Of a stretch of 64,000 nt of DNA, positions 10,313 through 22,456 are shown in pieces. Position numbers and translations under genes: made by a program. Each line of letters opens with the position of its first letter. The stretch's first letter is position 1. The notes beneath the pieces were generated by a model that saw nothing but the letters and a program-made list of their open reading frames with translations, had not been told where the DNA came from and made no database searches. Source of the stretch: Aquatica leii. Its lineage: Eukaryota; Arthropoda; Insecta; Coleoptera; Lampyridae. The stretch spans positions 123,064,895 through 123,128,894 of the forward strand of contig CM069434.1 in the NCBI GenBank assembly GCA_035610365.1, in the 5' to 3' direction.

Positions 10313-11952
10313 TCTGCTAACTTCAAAAGGTGAGTCATTAAATTCTGCGCAAAAGTTTTTTGTAAAAGTACAAGTCACCTGTAAATCTTTCTGGTAAAAT
10401 TAACGGTCCAATTAAACTGTTTCTTCTTTACTTCAAACATGCGTGTAGTGAAAATTTAGCACTCTATTTCGTGTAAAACAACACTCATCTGAAAATAATA
10501 TTTTATTGTTGGATTCGTTGTACATGGTAACAGCACAAAGAATAATTTCTTAAACACGATATAGCGTACTACGGAACACGTTAACGGCGCGGTCTATTTC
10601 TCTAGTGCTACTTCGTTAAATATTATGTACGAGTACGTTTGCACTAATACCTTGGTAAAAAAAAACAGAAATAAATCAGATTGCCAAACTCAGTTCTAAG
10701 AAAACTGAATTTTGCATTTAATTAACTGAAATTTTGTTTTGGTTACAACCAAAGATAAACGTGATCGTGTACAAATATTACATTTTGTTAAGCTATGTCA
10801 GTAATAATGCTAAGAAATAAAAATTACTATTTGCTTTAATTATTTCATTAACAATTGATTTTGTAAATGATGGATAATTAAAGTAAACAATAATTAACGC
10901 AATACATCAATACGTTTCAAGGATTTTAAAGCATTAACACCAATCATTTACCGCAGTTACAATCAACAAACATTTTCTATTTGTTTAAATAGTCAGAACC
11001 AATAACGGGCATTTACATGTATAAAATAATTTTCTACACGTATACGTAGAAAATGGGTAGAAAATACGTATATAATCTATAAAATGTAGACAATGTAGAT
11101 AATGACGTAAATAATGTAGAATAAGCGCCATTTTTAAAACGCAACCTGCCAACAGCTGTTCAAGTTAGAATTTAACATTTCCTAATTAAATTTATCCTAA
11201 TTCTTATTATTTCTTCTTATAATCTGGTTCTAGCGTTCTAGTAATAACTACAAGTTTTATGTATTACCGTGGTTCAAGTAGCAATATTTAAGTCTTTACC
11301 AAAGTCAAAGTAAAAGACCCACAAAGACAATGCTAAAATTTCAAATTTGAATAAAATTTGCCCAATAATTATCAAAGAAATATTAAAAAATCTGTTAAAA
11401 TTTATACTTGCACAACATGTAATTATAATAATTTAGCATTCAACTTATATTAATTATTAAATTTATAAATCACTACTTTATTGAAACGTTTCTTTTGATG
11501 AGATTTGATATCATTATAATTGGATGTAAGACGTTGTGTGATAGAGACAAAATCGAATAACAGTATAGTATGATAGTAATTTATCTACATAATGACTTTG
11601 ATGTGGAATATTGCTTAATCAACATTATAAATACTGCTCTTCACTTATAAAGATTCCAATTGCTTCAAATCACTATCAAATATCTTCTTTTCGATTACTC
11701 TGAGTCAGATTTATTTATATCCTTAGAGTCGTAAAGTGTATTACCATTACGGTAATACCTTTTGGGTGTACATTTAGAATAAGTTGCTTTTCCAGTCATT
11801 TTTTAAAGATTGTGTAGTTGAAGTCAGCATAATAATCACTTAGCTTGTGATTTAAATAAGAAGGCCATTGTTAACAAATCCTTACAAATGCAATATAATA
11901 CGTTGTTCCCCCAAATTTATAAATACCAGGTTCCTCGTCAGACTATACTAAC
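10313..11952. other. no gene recognised; AT-rich
   Basis: This is AT-rich sequence with no recognisable coding frame, RNA gene or repeat structure. Near 11035-11110 there are short internal echoes of GTAGA/AATGTAGA only. Confidence 0.55.
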
Positions 11953-12952
11953 CAGTGGCGGCTGCTTCATAAGGGCTACAGGGCGCGAGCCCCCCAAACG
12001 TTTATTAAAACAAAAAAAATTGTACAAATTATTATCAATTAAAATATTAAACACATTTATAGGATATAAATATCATATACTTTTTATTACTCTGAAACAT
12101 CAATCTAATATGGTCGTCATTCAAAGCACCGTATATTAAATCGGTAATGTTCGGGCTACAATTATTTGAGCCGATGGCTCTATATGTAGCAAAGCATTCT
12201 AACGTGACGTCGCGACCCCCACTACTAAATTTCATATGCAGTTTTAACATGCGAAAGGGCTATTGCGTTCGTAGCCCGCAATGGTTTCAATTCAGTAATC
12301 ATGAAACGGTTGGAGTTGCACGACGTATTTAAGTGAAACGGTATATTTGTCGTACATAATTCTCGTAAAATGCACAAAAGTACTGAACAATTTTTTTAAA
12401 ATTAATTTGTAAAGCTGTCGTTATAAATAATATCTTTTAGAAAGCTATAAAGACACCGCATTACAGTTTTATCTTTTCTAGAAATAATTATTTATATTAA
12501 ATGTAAAAGTAAACACACATAATTATTATGATCTTTAATTACAACAAAACTATTTTAAAATCTGTAAAAATCGACCTTATATCAAACACAATATATAGCA
12601 TTAGTATTCTCTCGATTAATCACTACAGACTGAGCCAAGAAAATGTTGAAATAAAATCGCTCGGAAGCCCAAGTCTAAATTTGGAATTAAATCAAGCAGA
12701 TAAAACATAATTTTGTGTGATACGATAAATACCTTGTTTTGTTTCCATGTTTATTGTTTTATTCCGATGGGACCGATAAAACTAACGAGGTTAGGATGCA
12801 GGTACAAACTTGAAACATTTAAATGAAAAAATTAAAAAAAAAAAAATTTAACGGAATTTATTTGTTAACTATAAACATTTTGGTAGTTACCTACATAATG
12901 AATCAATTATATTTGAAAACGTAGCTAAGCTTGACCTCACGAGCCGCTACTG
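11953..12952. mobile_element. non-autonomous hAT-like element, about 1.0 kb
   Basis: The left end is CAGTGGCGGCT (11953) followed by a GGGCTACAGGGCGCGAGCCCC block. The right end, read on the minus strand from 12952, is CAGTAGCGGCTCGTGAGG. These are imperfect terminal inverted repeats of the form typical for zinc-finger hAT elements. The short frames inside resemble no transposase. The 8-bp flanks (ATACTAAC and AATTATCA) do not match convincingly, so the insertion is old or one border is slightly off. Confidence 0.6.
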
Positions 12953-14822
12953 AATTATCAACACATCAATTTTTCATAATTGGCAAATGTATATTTTTAC
13001 TCTAAACAAGTAACTGGTTGTTTATTACGTTACTTTCTCAGTTTTACCATTCCATTATATTAAAAGATTGCGTTTATTATTGTATCAACCCCAATTTAAA
13101 AATATACTTTCGTAAAGTTTTATGTTCTTCCATGTAGGTGATCTTGTTTTAATTTTTTCCACTAATAGTTTGATTATATATAACTTGATTACTAGCAGTA
13201 TACATTTCATGTGTAAACCTTCATAAATTACTTTGGAAAGGATCTAATTCAATTTTATACTCCACTTTGAGGATGGATTACTTTAACGTTATTAATATGA
13301 TGTTAATCGGAATTGGAACCGTAAACACAACTTTAATACGTAATAGTTTAAGTAGTGATAAGTCACTTATGCTTTTTTGATTACCATGAGCCGTCAACTG
13401 ACCGATGCATGATAAAGATAACGGAAAATGTCTTACATAATAAATATCATTAAATATAAATTCGTTTACTTTCAACAAATTAAAATAAGAAGAAAACAGT
13501 GAGAATTGATCAACATTACAAATATTTTGAGGTGGTAATCTGTGCTTAAACGACTTGTTGCGTCAAGTTTTGTAGTTAAATTAGGCTTAGAATTAATTTA
13601 TCATTAATTTACATATTTACTTTGTCAGCATATCAAACATAAAAATCAAAAAACTAACAAAAATTCACCATCAGCAATTTTGGTTTATAATGATAGAATT
13701 TTGGATTTAAAATCTATTTAGTTAGTATGTCATATATTAGTTAAAACGTGTATCTCCGATGCTACGCGGTACATTGCTTCCAACTGCTTTAAACTTTTTT
13801 GCTTAGGCAATGTAGAATATGTTTTTGTTTCACTCTTTCTTTGTTTGGTTTACTGAAAATAATCAACTTATGTTTTATTTAGGTTAGTTTTAAAAACTCT
13901 ACTTTTGATGTTTTTATTAGTCTACAAAGAATTTAAGAAATTATTGTTAGGTGAATTCGACTCTGTTTTAACGTACCGCATAGCGGCGAGTTAAGCAATG
14001 TATAAGTTTAAAAAAAAAATGTAACCCGCTTTTTGACAGATATATATTTACTACCAACCTTATATATACATAAATGACTATTATCGATTGCAAAAGCTTG
14101 CACTTTGTTGTACTTATTTGTTGTGTATTGTGTTTGATCAATTTGAATTCCTTACAATTCAACGTCATCTTTTAGGTCAAAACTGTTACCATACACGATA
14201 ATGAATTATGAAAACATAATTGCAGTTTGTATAAATATTTTGTGTACCACATTTATAAAATTTTATTTTGATGGAAAAAAACCATAACAGTAATTATTGG
14301 ATTTTTGCTTTTGCAGTATTAAAACAGAGTTGTACAGATCAGCTGTTTTGTAATTATTGAAATTGGTATCCCAGATTAAGTAATCTAATCCATCAAATAA
14401 CAAAATTACTCAATTTGCAATAACAACATGCTCAAATTAACTTAAAGATGTTAGTATTTATTAACATCAATTCGTTTTTTTAACTGCTTAATAATTCAGA
14501 AGTGAGCAATTATCTTGTGGCATTCAGCGATAGTTGCAAGACATTAACATGTTTCTTTTAAACATGTTTGATATCATTAAGTATTTATGTATGTCTACTT
14601 TTACTACCTATTGCATTATAATCTCAAAAATCTATTTGCACAGTGTCGATACCTTGTTAAAAATTTAATTATACAGCGATGGAAACACGTTGAATTAGTT
14701 TAACACCCGCGAAATTCAAAATTAGCTTTGAATAATTCGTCGGGATAAAACCACAACGTAAAAGGACATTGGGGTAAGCAATGTCAACGCAATTGTGCAA
14801 ACGCCACCAGAGTGAATTACTG
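12953..14822. other. no gene recognised; AT-rich
   Basis: No domain-bearing frame or structural repeat was seen in this stretch. The 66-residue minus-strand frames at 13278 and 13968 have no recognisable similarity. Confidence 0.55.
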
Positions 14823-14854
14823 GACGGCCGTTTCGCCTTGTTGGGGCTCATCAG
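14823..14854 (-). ncRNA. hammerhead ribozyme-like core, canonical form
   Basis: On the minus strand 14854-14823 reads CTGATGA, then GCC-loop-GGC as a 3-bp stem II with loop CCAACAA, then GAAA. A self-complementary CGGCCG stem III follows, flanked by A and T, with cleavage triplet GTC. There is no extra base between the core and stem II. Stem I is weak (only G-C and T-A are obvious). Similar short-stem-III hammerheads occur in Penelope-like elements and retrozymes. No coding remnant lies next to it. Confidence 0.6.
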
Positions 14855-15624
14855 CAAAAAAAGATGTAAATTATGGAAAAACATTGAGTCAATTATTCTT
14901 TTTCTTGGCATTATAACCCAATGCAAAATGTAATTTTGTTTTCACAGAAGTGTGTCAAAAGTCATTTTAATGTTTTGCGATTTTTAAATTAAGAATTAAA
15001 TTAAAATAATTATTATTGCTTAGTGTCGCAGATAATTTTATCATTTATTTGGACTTTGTTCGATACGATTGCTAATGCCTTCAATAACAGGTGCAATGCG
15101 TACGTTAAACGTTTTTGTCAATTTTTCTTTGTCAATGCCGTGTTGAAAATTTTTGTACTCATACCACACAAACGAAGGTTTAGGACCTTTAGACGCGACC
15201 GTTTGAACGCAATACCTTTAAACAGAAAGACGTTTGAACGCAGAGACTTTTGAACGCAAAAAGGTCTAGACGTGACACGTTTGAACGCAAAATGTAAAGA
15301 CATTAATTAATATCGTAGAGGTTTAGTTTACAACAGAAATTGCGGTAATATTAAGATATATAATTATTTATTCTTTTAACAAAGTGAAATAGTTTAATGT
15401 AACGGTTTTTTTTCAAAGAGCAATGAAATTGTTTTATTTAATATTTGTATTAAATAAAATTGTTCTTGAATATTTATTGTGATCAGCAATAAAAACAGAT
15501 AATAAAAAGAAAGTAAAGATTGCGTATTAAATAAAACCGATCGTTAAAACTTAAGGCTAAAAATAAAAAAAAAAAAACCAAAAACATGTTAATGTAATAG
15601 CGAAGGCTTCCACGGCCGGAATCT

Positions 15625-15907
15625 ATACTAACAATAGAATGTCTTCCGGGTTTGGACCGTGTCATAGTTGCAACCGAAGCTGCCAACGTTTCGCCCACTT
15701 TCGTAAGGGGCTTCATCAGGGCGTGAGATAAATCGCAAAACTCAAACAAGCAATCGAAATCTAACTAAGAACTTCTCAAAAGTTAGGTTATCCACTTGTA
15801 AAACAAGCCATAACCTAAACTATGAAAAGGTAAGAAAGAAAACGATTTATCTCACGCCCTGCAACTATGACACGGCCCAAACCCGGAAGACATTCTAATG
15901 TTAGTAT
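15625..15907. repeat. foldback repeat with one arm lacking a 46-bp segment
   Basis: The left arm 15625-15735 and right arm 15843-15907 are inverted copies. They share the ATACTAACA...GAATGTCTTCCGGGTTTGG block and the ATTTATCTCACGCCCT block. The left arm has 46 extra bases (15671-15716) that contain almost all of a hammerhead-like core. The unit lies inside the larger inverted pair at 15194-16461. Confidence 0.85.
15685..15719 (-). ncRNA. hammerhead ribozyme-like core in foldback repeat
   Basis: On the minus strand from 15719 the sequence reads CTGATGA, one extra A, GCCC, an 11-base loop, GGGC, GAAA, C-G, then GTT as cleavage triplet. GCC before the core and GGC after the triplet give a 3-bp stem I. 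The extra base between CTGATGA and stem II matches the arrangement at 462-496, which suggests both derive from related retroelement tails. Confidence 0.55.
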
Positions 15908-16469
15908 AAAAACATGTTAATTTACTTCATCAGTTTGAAGGTTTTGGAAATACATTGACAGCAATGTGGCGTATTAAGTAAAATTAATAGTTCATATTGA
16001 AGCCAAGAAGTGATGAAATTAAAGAAAGAAAAATTAAAAAACTAATAAACCATTATTAAATTCACGGGAAAAGATAAATTTCTTTGCTAATTAATTTCTG
16101 CTTTTGTTATTTATTGATAAAAAAAGTAAATTATTTTACTCATCAATTAAATTAATTAAAAATTTAAAAAAAAATCAAAACAACACGTGGATAATCACAA
16201 CGAAATTAATAGTTACAATAGTTTTTTACTTAAGTTTGATAGTAAATTTCTTTTTATAATAAATTTACACGTTAGAATTAACTTAATACATCAAATAAAA
16301 TGTTTAAAAATGGCAAAGATACAAAATAAAGCTTACAAACTCAACACTTATTTACTTACTTTGAATAGGAAAATAAAAATGCGCGCTCAAACGTCTCAAC
16401 GTTCAAACGTCTCCCATTTAAAAGTTCTTGCGTTCAAAGGTATTGCGTTCAAACGGTCGCGTTCAATCG

Positions 16470-19400
16470 AACCATTCCGTAATTCGTATCTCAGTATAAT
16501 TTTGATTCCACTAAAAGTTTTTCTCTGCTACATCCAAGTTTAAACAAAAATTGAATCAAATCAAACATTAAAGTTATAAAACAACGTCTACACAAGTTAT
16601 TATTATTTTTTCTATCAACAATTTTATTTTATTTATTAAATTATTTTTAAGTGTAATTATTAATTTTTTGTAATACTGATGTATCTACATTTAAACATGA
16701 TGTATGAAAACATCTATATTTATGATTTTATTTAAATTTTTTTCATCTCAACAATACATCATTTAGAATAATTTATTTTTATTGACTTTTTTTATCCCTA
16801 ATATATTTGAAACTTACTTTTGTACGTAAGTCTCTAAAGAATTCGTGGTGTGATCGTATTTTTGAATCTTTTGTCAATAAATATTTACCGCTATGTTCGA
16901 AAAAGGTAGAATTGTATTAGCAATTGATGCTAGAACCTTACAAATTTTAAGGTTCAGTAATATTTTGCCAAGTTTTATAAAACACTACTATTCGATAATT
17001 AAGTTTTGCAGATGCAAAAAAATTGTTTTTAGTATTGTTTAATCTACTAAATATTACGTTTTTAAAACTTTAAACGAATAGTTTAAAAAGAACACAATTT
17101 AACTTTAATAAAACATGCAGACGCTATATCGTTTTGCGGTAAACGTCACAACACAAATCGAATACGGATGATACTATTTCCCTTCAGAGTTGCCGGTGAT
17201 TTACATACTTTAACTTCCGTTGTGATAAACCCCTGGGGGTCTAAATAACCACCAAACTTTATTTAAAGTCCCAAATCTACCAATTACTTCTAATCTCGCC
17301 TAATGACATTTGCTTCTAATTAACGCATAGTAGTAATTAGCGTGGAAAAACTTAGACGTGCCAGCACACAAAAAAACCGAATAAAATGTAAAAGCAGATA
17401 ATGACTATTACGTCAGTAGAAGACAAGCAAATCATGATGAATAATAGGCCACGTAGGACTTAAAACTTTAAGCTTATGTAAGCAATTTTACAATTTGTGC
17501 TTTGGATTTAAATACTTTTTAATGAGTTTCTTTCTTTCACTTCTGGTTTGTAACTAGTGAACATTTTTACTCATTAACCCTCATAAAAAGCAATAATTTG
17601 TTTCAAGATACATTTAGAATGTTAATAACTTTACATTTTCATGTATTCATACACATTTTTTTAAATTACTTTTAAAAGGTATCAACATGCATTAAACATT
17701 ACATTCCTTTTTAATTAGATTTGTTTATTTCTTGCTACAACTTTAATTTTTTTTTATAATTGTGGATTGTTTCTTCAAAATTTTATTTTTAACATTTTTA
17801 AACTACTTTTAGTACTTTAAGTTTTTAGGAAAATGTTTAAATGCTGGAAGATAAAGTCACATAGAAACCAATAGAGACAATAGGTTTCAATAGGAATAAA
17901 TCGAATACATTGGAATCAATGGGTTTTGTAGTATAGTTTTGTAAATGAATTTTTTTATAAACGGCATTCTAAACGGATTCTATAGGTTTTGATGTGTTTT
18001 TTTATTAGATAGACAAAGTAAATTTTAATATTTATTTACGCTTTTTTATTTTTCCAGCACAAATGCTTGCGTATAGCATGTTTTTTTTCCAGTTTGAACA
18101 AGAATTGTTTCAGTAAACGTGTAATAAAACTTTAATATTTTTTATACAATCTAATTATTTTGAAACGTCGACATGACAGGTATGTAAATGCATTCGTTCG
18201 TGTTTTATTTATCAGTTTATTAACCCGATTCTATAGGTATTTTTATAAATAAAACTAACAAATAAAATACAGCTCAAAGACTTGCTAAGTTTGTCAATAC
18301 TGTTTACTTCTGCATGACTTGTTCTAAGCTATAGTATATCTTACTGTAGTTATACATGAAGTAGCATATTGCACAACTTCTTTTATAAGTTTTCTACATC
18401 TAAAAATGTTTTAACTATTCAATATGTGTACGACTTTTTTAAAGGACGAAGAAAGTTTCTTAAACAATTTATTACACTATTTAAAGCTTTATGCTGAGTT
18501 TTACGTTGAATAGAATTAATGTTTGTTTTCAGTTTTTAATTTAATTTCTGCAAATTTTGCTTTAAAATATATTTTTATAAAATAATTAAAAACTGATTGT
18601 TTATGTATATTACATGTAGATTTTTTTAAAAATAATGATACTGTAGAATACTCATGTATATATTTAACAATTTTGGTACAGCATATATTTATTAAAAATA
18701 TGATTGCGGTAACTGTATAGATATTACAAAGTGTAATAATTGCAAAATTAGCTAAATTCGATTTATTTAATTGTAATAATAGCTGAAAAAATCAAAGTCA
18801 AGGAACTTAATCACAAACCAATCGATGCATCAATGTATCGTCGAGACCAAAAGCGATTTAAAGCCATCGTTGCGATAAATTTAGAAAAACAACATTTTTA
18901 AAAACATAAAATTGATGTAAACGTTATTGACACACCAGAGGGTGAAAAGGCGTTATACCAATGAATTACACCCACAAATCGGGTACAATTGACAGGTGAT
19001 TTACAACATTCCATTCCTATGCAAAACGTATTAGTGTGGCAATTTAAAAATCGATTGTAATCGATCACTATGTAAACGATTTCGTATTTTTTGTACTAAA
19101 TGATGTATAACATAATTAGAAATATACAATTATATATGTAATATAATTTTAAAAATAATACATTAATCTTTTTAATTCCAGGGAAATCTAATCCAGGTCT
19201 AACTAATTCAGCAAGCACAATTTGTAGCTTTTATATTATACGTTTGTATGTGTGTATATCTCATGAATCACTTTCATTTCTAAACACACGACTTATCACG
19301 TTTAATACAATGACGACATGAATATGCATGAGTTATTAAAATTCCACGTTGATTTATTAAATATAAATCCTTTGTGGTAACTACCAATTTGAAAATTGTG

Positions 19401-20071
19401 CGGATTATTGACCGTGCTTTATGTGCGTATATTTTAATAAAAAGAGAGTCTTGTCTTACGAATAACCTGCCTATATATCGATCGATGTCAATAAGACCTA
19501 TAAAGGTCAAATTGCACGGGGCAAAACGGAAGGGTCGGCCAACGTTACGTTACATTCAATATCGTACGTCTGACGGACAAAATATATGAGAGCGTTTCCG
19601 TACGATCTAAGCTTGCATTCGAAGAACTTTATCGTATAAAACTGTGGAACATCGTAAATTATACGCAAGATTTAAGTTTAAATAATGAAAAACATAATTT
19701 TTTATATTTTAAATAATGACAAATCCATGATTTATATTTGTTTCATTTTTTTGATGCAGTTACGTTCTTTTTTAAAGTTTATAATACACATTTTATACAT
19801 TTTTTGAAGTTTATTATTTATACCACATTTCACTTTTTTCTGCTTCTTTTTTTAGTCTAAAAAAAGTATTCTTGAATAATATAACTGCAATGAAAGATGT
19901 GTTTTTACAAGTAATGGTAAATGAATGGTATTTACTTAAGGTACTCGATTGTATTCATTATACAAAACTCATTTTTAACATGATTTAAACAATTATACTT
20001 GTAGCTAAGATCTGTTTTTGAAATACGACTACTAGATATAACATCGGGTTACGTATGCCTTAGTTAATGCC
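16470..20071. other. no gene recognised; AT-rich
   Basis: No convincing coding region. The plus-strand frame at 19374-19589 contains GAKRKGRPTLRYIQ, which faintly resembles the basic tail of some non-LTR reverse transcriptases, but nothing upstream supports this. Confidence 0.5.
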
Positions 20072-21172
20072 TAAATTAATTTGCGCGTTTATTTTTCAAA
20101 TTGAAGTTTTAATGTTCACAAAAATTATGTTAAATCATAATTGTAATATATATCTATCAAAAGTTTAAATAAAGCATAATTTCATATCGTCAACATTCAT
20201 GTTTTTAAAAGAAATTTTAATTATGATAAAATAATATTAATAAATGAATTCATATAAGTAAAACAGAAAAACAATGTACCTAGTATTTATTTTAAGTTTG
20301 GATTTGAATGTACAATAAATAATAATAAATAGTTTTACAGTAAGAAGTAATGGAAAAACTAGAAAAGAACAAAAATAATTTGCGCGTTCAAACTAAGTTA
20401 AATAATAATTATGATATAAATCTATCAATATTTTAAATACATACATTTAAGTCGTTAACGATTCATGAATTAAAACAATTTGTTTTTAATTAAGTTAAAA
20501 TAATACTCATAAATGAATTCAAATAAGTAAAACAAAAAACAATGTTGTACTTGTACTGCAAATAATTTAACCATAATAGTTTTAGATTAAGAAGAAATGA
20601 AAAAAAACTGCAAAACGACAAAATTAAATTGCGAATGAATATTACAAATTTAAGTTCAAGTGTTTTTAAACTAACATAAACAACAATTAAGTTAAAATAA
20701 TAAAAATAGGTTTTAATGTGTAATAATTCTACCGTAGTTTTAGATTAAGAATTCTTTAAACTGTAAACTAAAAAAATAGCAGCATTAAGTTGTACGTTAA
20801 TTTTCCAAAACTCAAGTATTAGGAATTAGAGATAAACAATAATTCTAATCTATATAAAGTTAAGTCAAAATATAGTCGAAAAACAATTTTGAATAAGTAA
20901 AACAAAAAAAATTAAAAGTTAGCGACAAAGATACTTCTAAGATGGCTAAATAAATTTAAAAACTGGTGACAAAATAGTTTTTAAAATTTTTCAGTTGGTA
21001 GTAAAAATAATTTTGAAATGGCGTAACAAATTTTTCAGTTGGTAGTAAAATATAGTTTTGAAATGGCGTAACAACTTTTACAGTTGGTAAAAAATGTTTT
21101 TAAAAAGGCGGAATAATTTTTAAATTTTATATTAGTTACTTTAATCATAATAATTTACAAGAGCAAAGAAAA
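20072..21172 (+). repeat. left arm of 5.5-kb palindrome
   Basis: The inner 412 bp (20761-21172) are almost identical to the reverse complement of 24199-24612. They contain four degenerate units of about 45 bp built on CAGTTGGTA...ATGGCGTAACAA (starts near 20963, 20992, 21036 and 21081). The outer part (20072-20760) is an array of three diverged units of about 200-300 bp, sharing AAATGAATTCA.ATAAGTAAAAC and CGTCAACATTCATG-like blocks, mirrored in the right arm. Confidence 0.85.
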
Positions 21173-21630
21173 ATTGATTTTTTTTTAAATTTAGAAATTA
21201 GTAGCTAACAATAAAAATCATTTTGTAAAACTTTAAATAATACCTACGTTTTTGAAAAACCTACTTAAGAATATAATTTATAGTTATAAAAACTAAAAAT
21301 AAAACTATTTATTAAGTAATAAACTTAGATTCTGTTTAAAGAAAAGAAAAAACAAAACAATTACTTAAAAAAAATACACTTACCCCATATGCCACTAACT
21401 TGTTTTTAAATTTATAAATGTTAATTTAATATTAAAGAGCTCATTCGTACACATTTTAACACGAAGAAGACACAAACTATACTAAATACAATTAGAAATT
21501 TCTGAAAATCCCTACCTTCAAATTAATTTTTATTAATTATTGTATTGACTCATATGCAAAATCTTATTGAATCATAATTTTTCAAACTTAGAAATGTCGA
21601 TATGGAAACAACTATTTTTGACAGAAGCAA

Positions 21631-22456
21631 TCTATATAAATAAGAATGAATGTTGCTAAGCGTAAAACTGGAGAACGGCTGGACCAATGCGGCTATTTTT
21701 TTTTGTCATATGTTCCTTAAGGCACAGTTTTAATGAAGAGAAAAAAAATGGCGTGGAAAATAGTAAAAACAACATACACATACATACAAACGAGCTGTCA
21801 AACATTTGACGTAAATCGTCAACGTCAATCTAAACAAAACAAAGGCGCGTTTAGATAATCTATGCCTCTGGAAAAAATCATCAAAGAAAATAATATTATC
21901 GTACGTGACATCCACTATTAATTCTTCTGTGCGTGGCAGTGTCTTGGTTGTTTTTTATATTTTCACGTCTCTCTAAAACTAATTGTGTGCTCAGTGTGAT
22001 TACGTTTAGACCCATGCCGCCAAAACGTAGGCGCAGTAATTTGGGTCGAAGAACTCGAAATGCTACAAACCAAGCAAATTTTCAATCTAATCGGACATCG
22101 CGTTTTTTTAGCGGCACACGGCTAGCAGTAAAAAATTTACTTAACAATGTGATTGAAGCAACAATTCTAAAAGGAAAATATAAGGGAGAGAAAATGTGTT
22201 GATACCCCGCATTCCAATGGTACCAACTGACGTACCATTTGAATTCAAACGACTGCAATTTCCAGTGCGACTTGCTTTTGCTATAACAATAAATAAATAC
22301 CAGGGTCAGTCGTTGAGTGTTTGCGGCGTTAATCCTGAAAACTCATGCTTCTCTCGTGGACAGTTGCATGTTGTCTGCTCCCGCGTAGGGAAACCGTCAG
22401 ATTTATTTGTTTACGCGCCAGGCAACCAAACAAAAAATATCGTATACCTACCATAA
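21631..22456 (+). mobile_element. Helitron remnant, internally deleted
   Basis: The 5' end begins TCTATATAAATAAGAATGAA at 21631 after an A, a typical Helitron start. It is followed by coding remnants of the N-terminus and of the helicase C-terminus (22015-22456). I could not identify the 3' end with its CTRR terminus and hairpin. The remnant sits in the loop of the large palindrome, so it either inserted there or belongs to the element that forms it. Confidence 0.75.
22015..22456 (+). pseudogene. Helitron Rep/helicase, N-terminus joined to C-terminal helicase motifs
   Basis: The start codon at 22015 opens MPPKRRRSNLGRRTRN, a typical N-terminus of Helitron replicase-helicases. After about 40 residues the frame jumps to RLAVKNLLNNVIEATILKGK, part of the Pif1-type helicase C-terminal region. 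A one-base frameshift near 22190 then leads into LIPRIPMVPTD, FKRLQFPVRLAFAITINKYQ and GQLHVVCSRVGKPSDLFVYA, ending near 22456. Well over a thousand residues, including the HUH nuclease and the Walker motifs, are missing. The full-length family is a rolling-circle transposition protein; this copy cannot function. Confidence 0.85.

Larger units (their letters stand above)
15194..16461. repeat. inverted repeat pair with subterminal TTTGAACGC motifs
   Basis: A perfect 26-bp inverted repeat joins 15194-15219 and 16436-16461. Around it TTTGAACGC recurs four times on the left (about 15202, 15233, 15249, 15280). On the right it appears as GCGTTCAAA at about 16430 and 16445, with variants at 16382, 16400 and 16460. 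Multiple subterminal short repeats inside inverted ends are typical of non-autonomous DNA transposons. No transposase is visible inside. Confidence 0.6.

Noticed and set aside
15194-15290. Four regularly recurring TTTGAACGC motifs considered as a CRISPR-like array
   Set aside because: Repeats are only about 9-11 bp, spacing is irregular (about 16-31 bp), they are mirrored at 16.4 kb, and the context is eukaryotic.
19374-19589. C-terminus of a non-LTR reverse transcriptase (GAKRKGRPTLRYIQ)
   Set aside because: Only a short basic motif fits; no reverse transcriptase or endonuclease motifs are present upstream.
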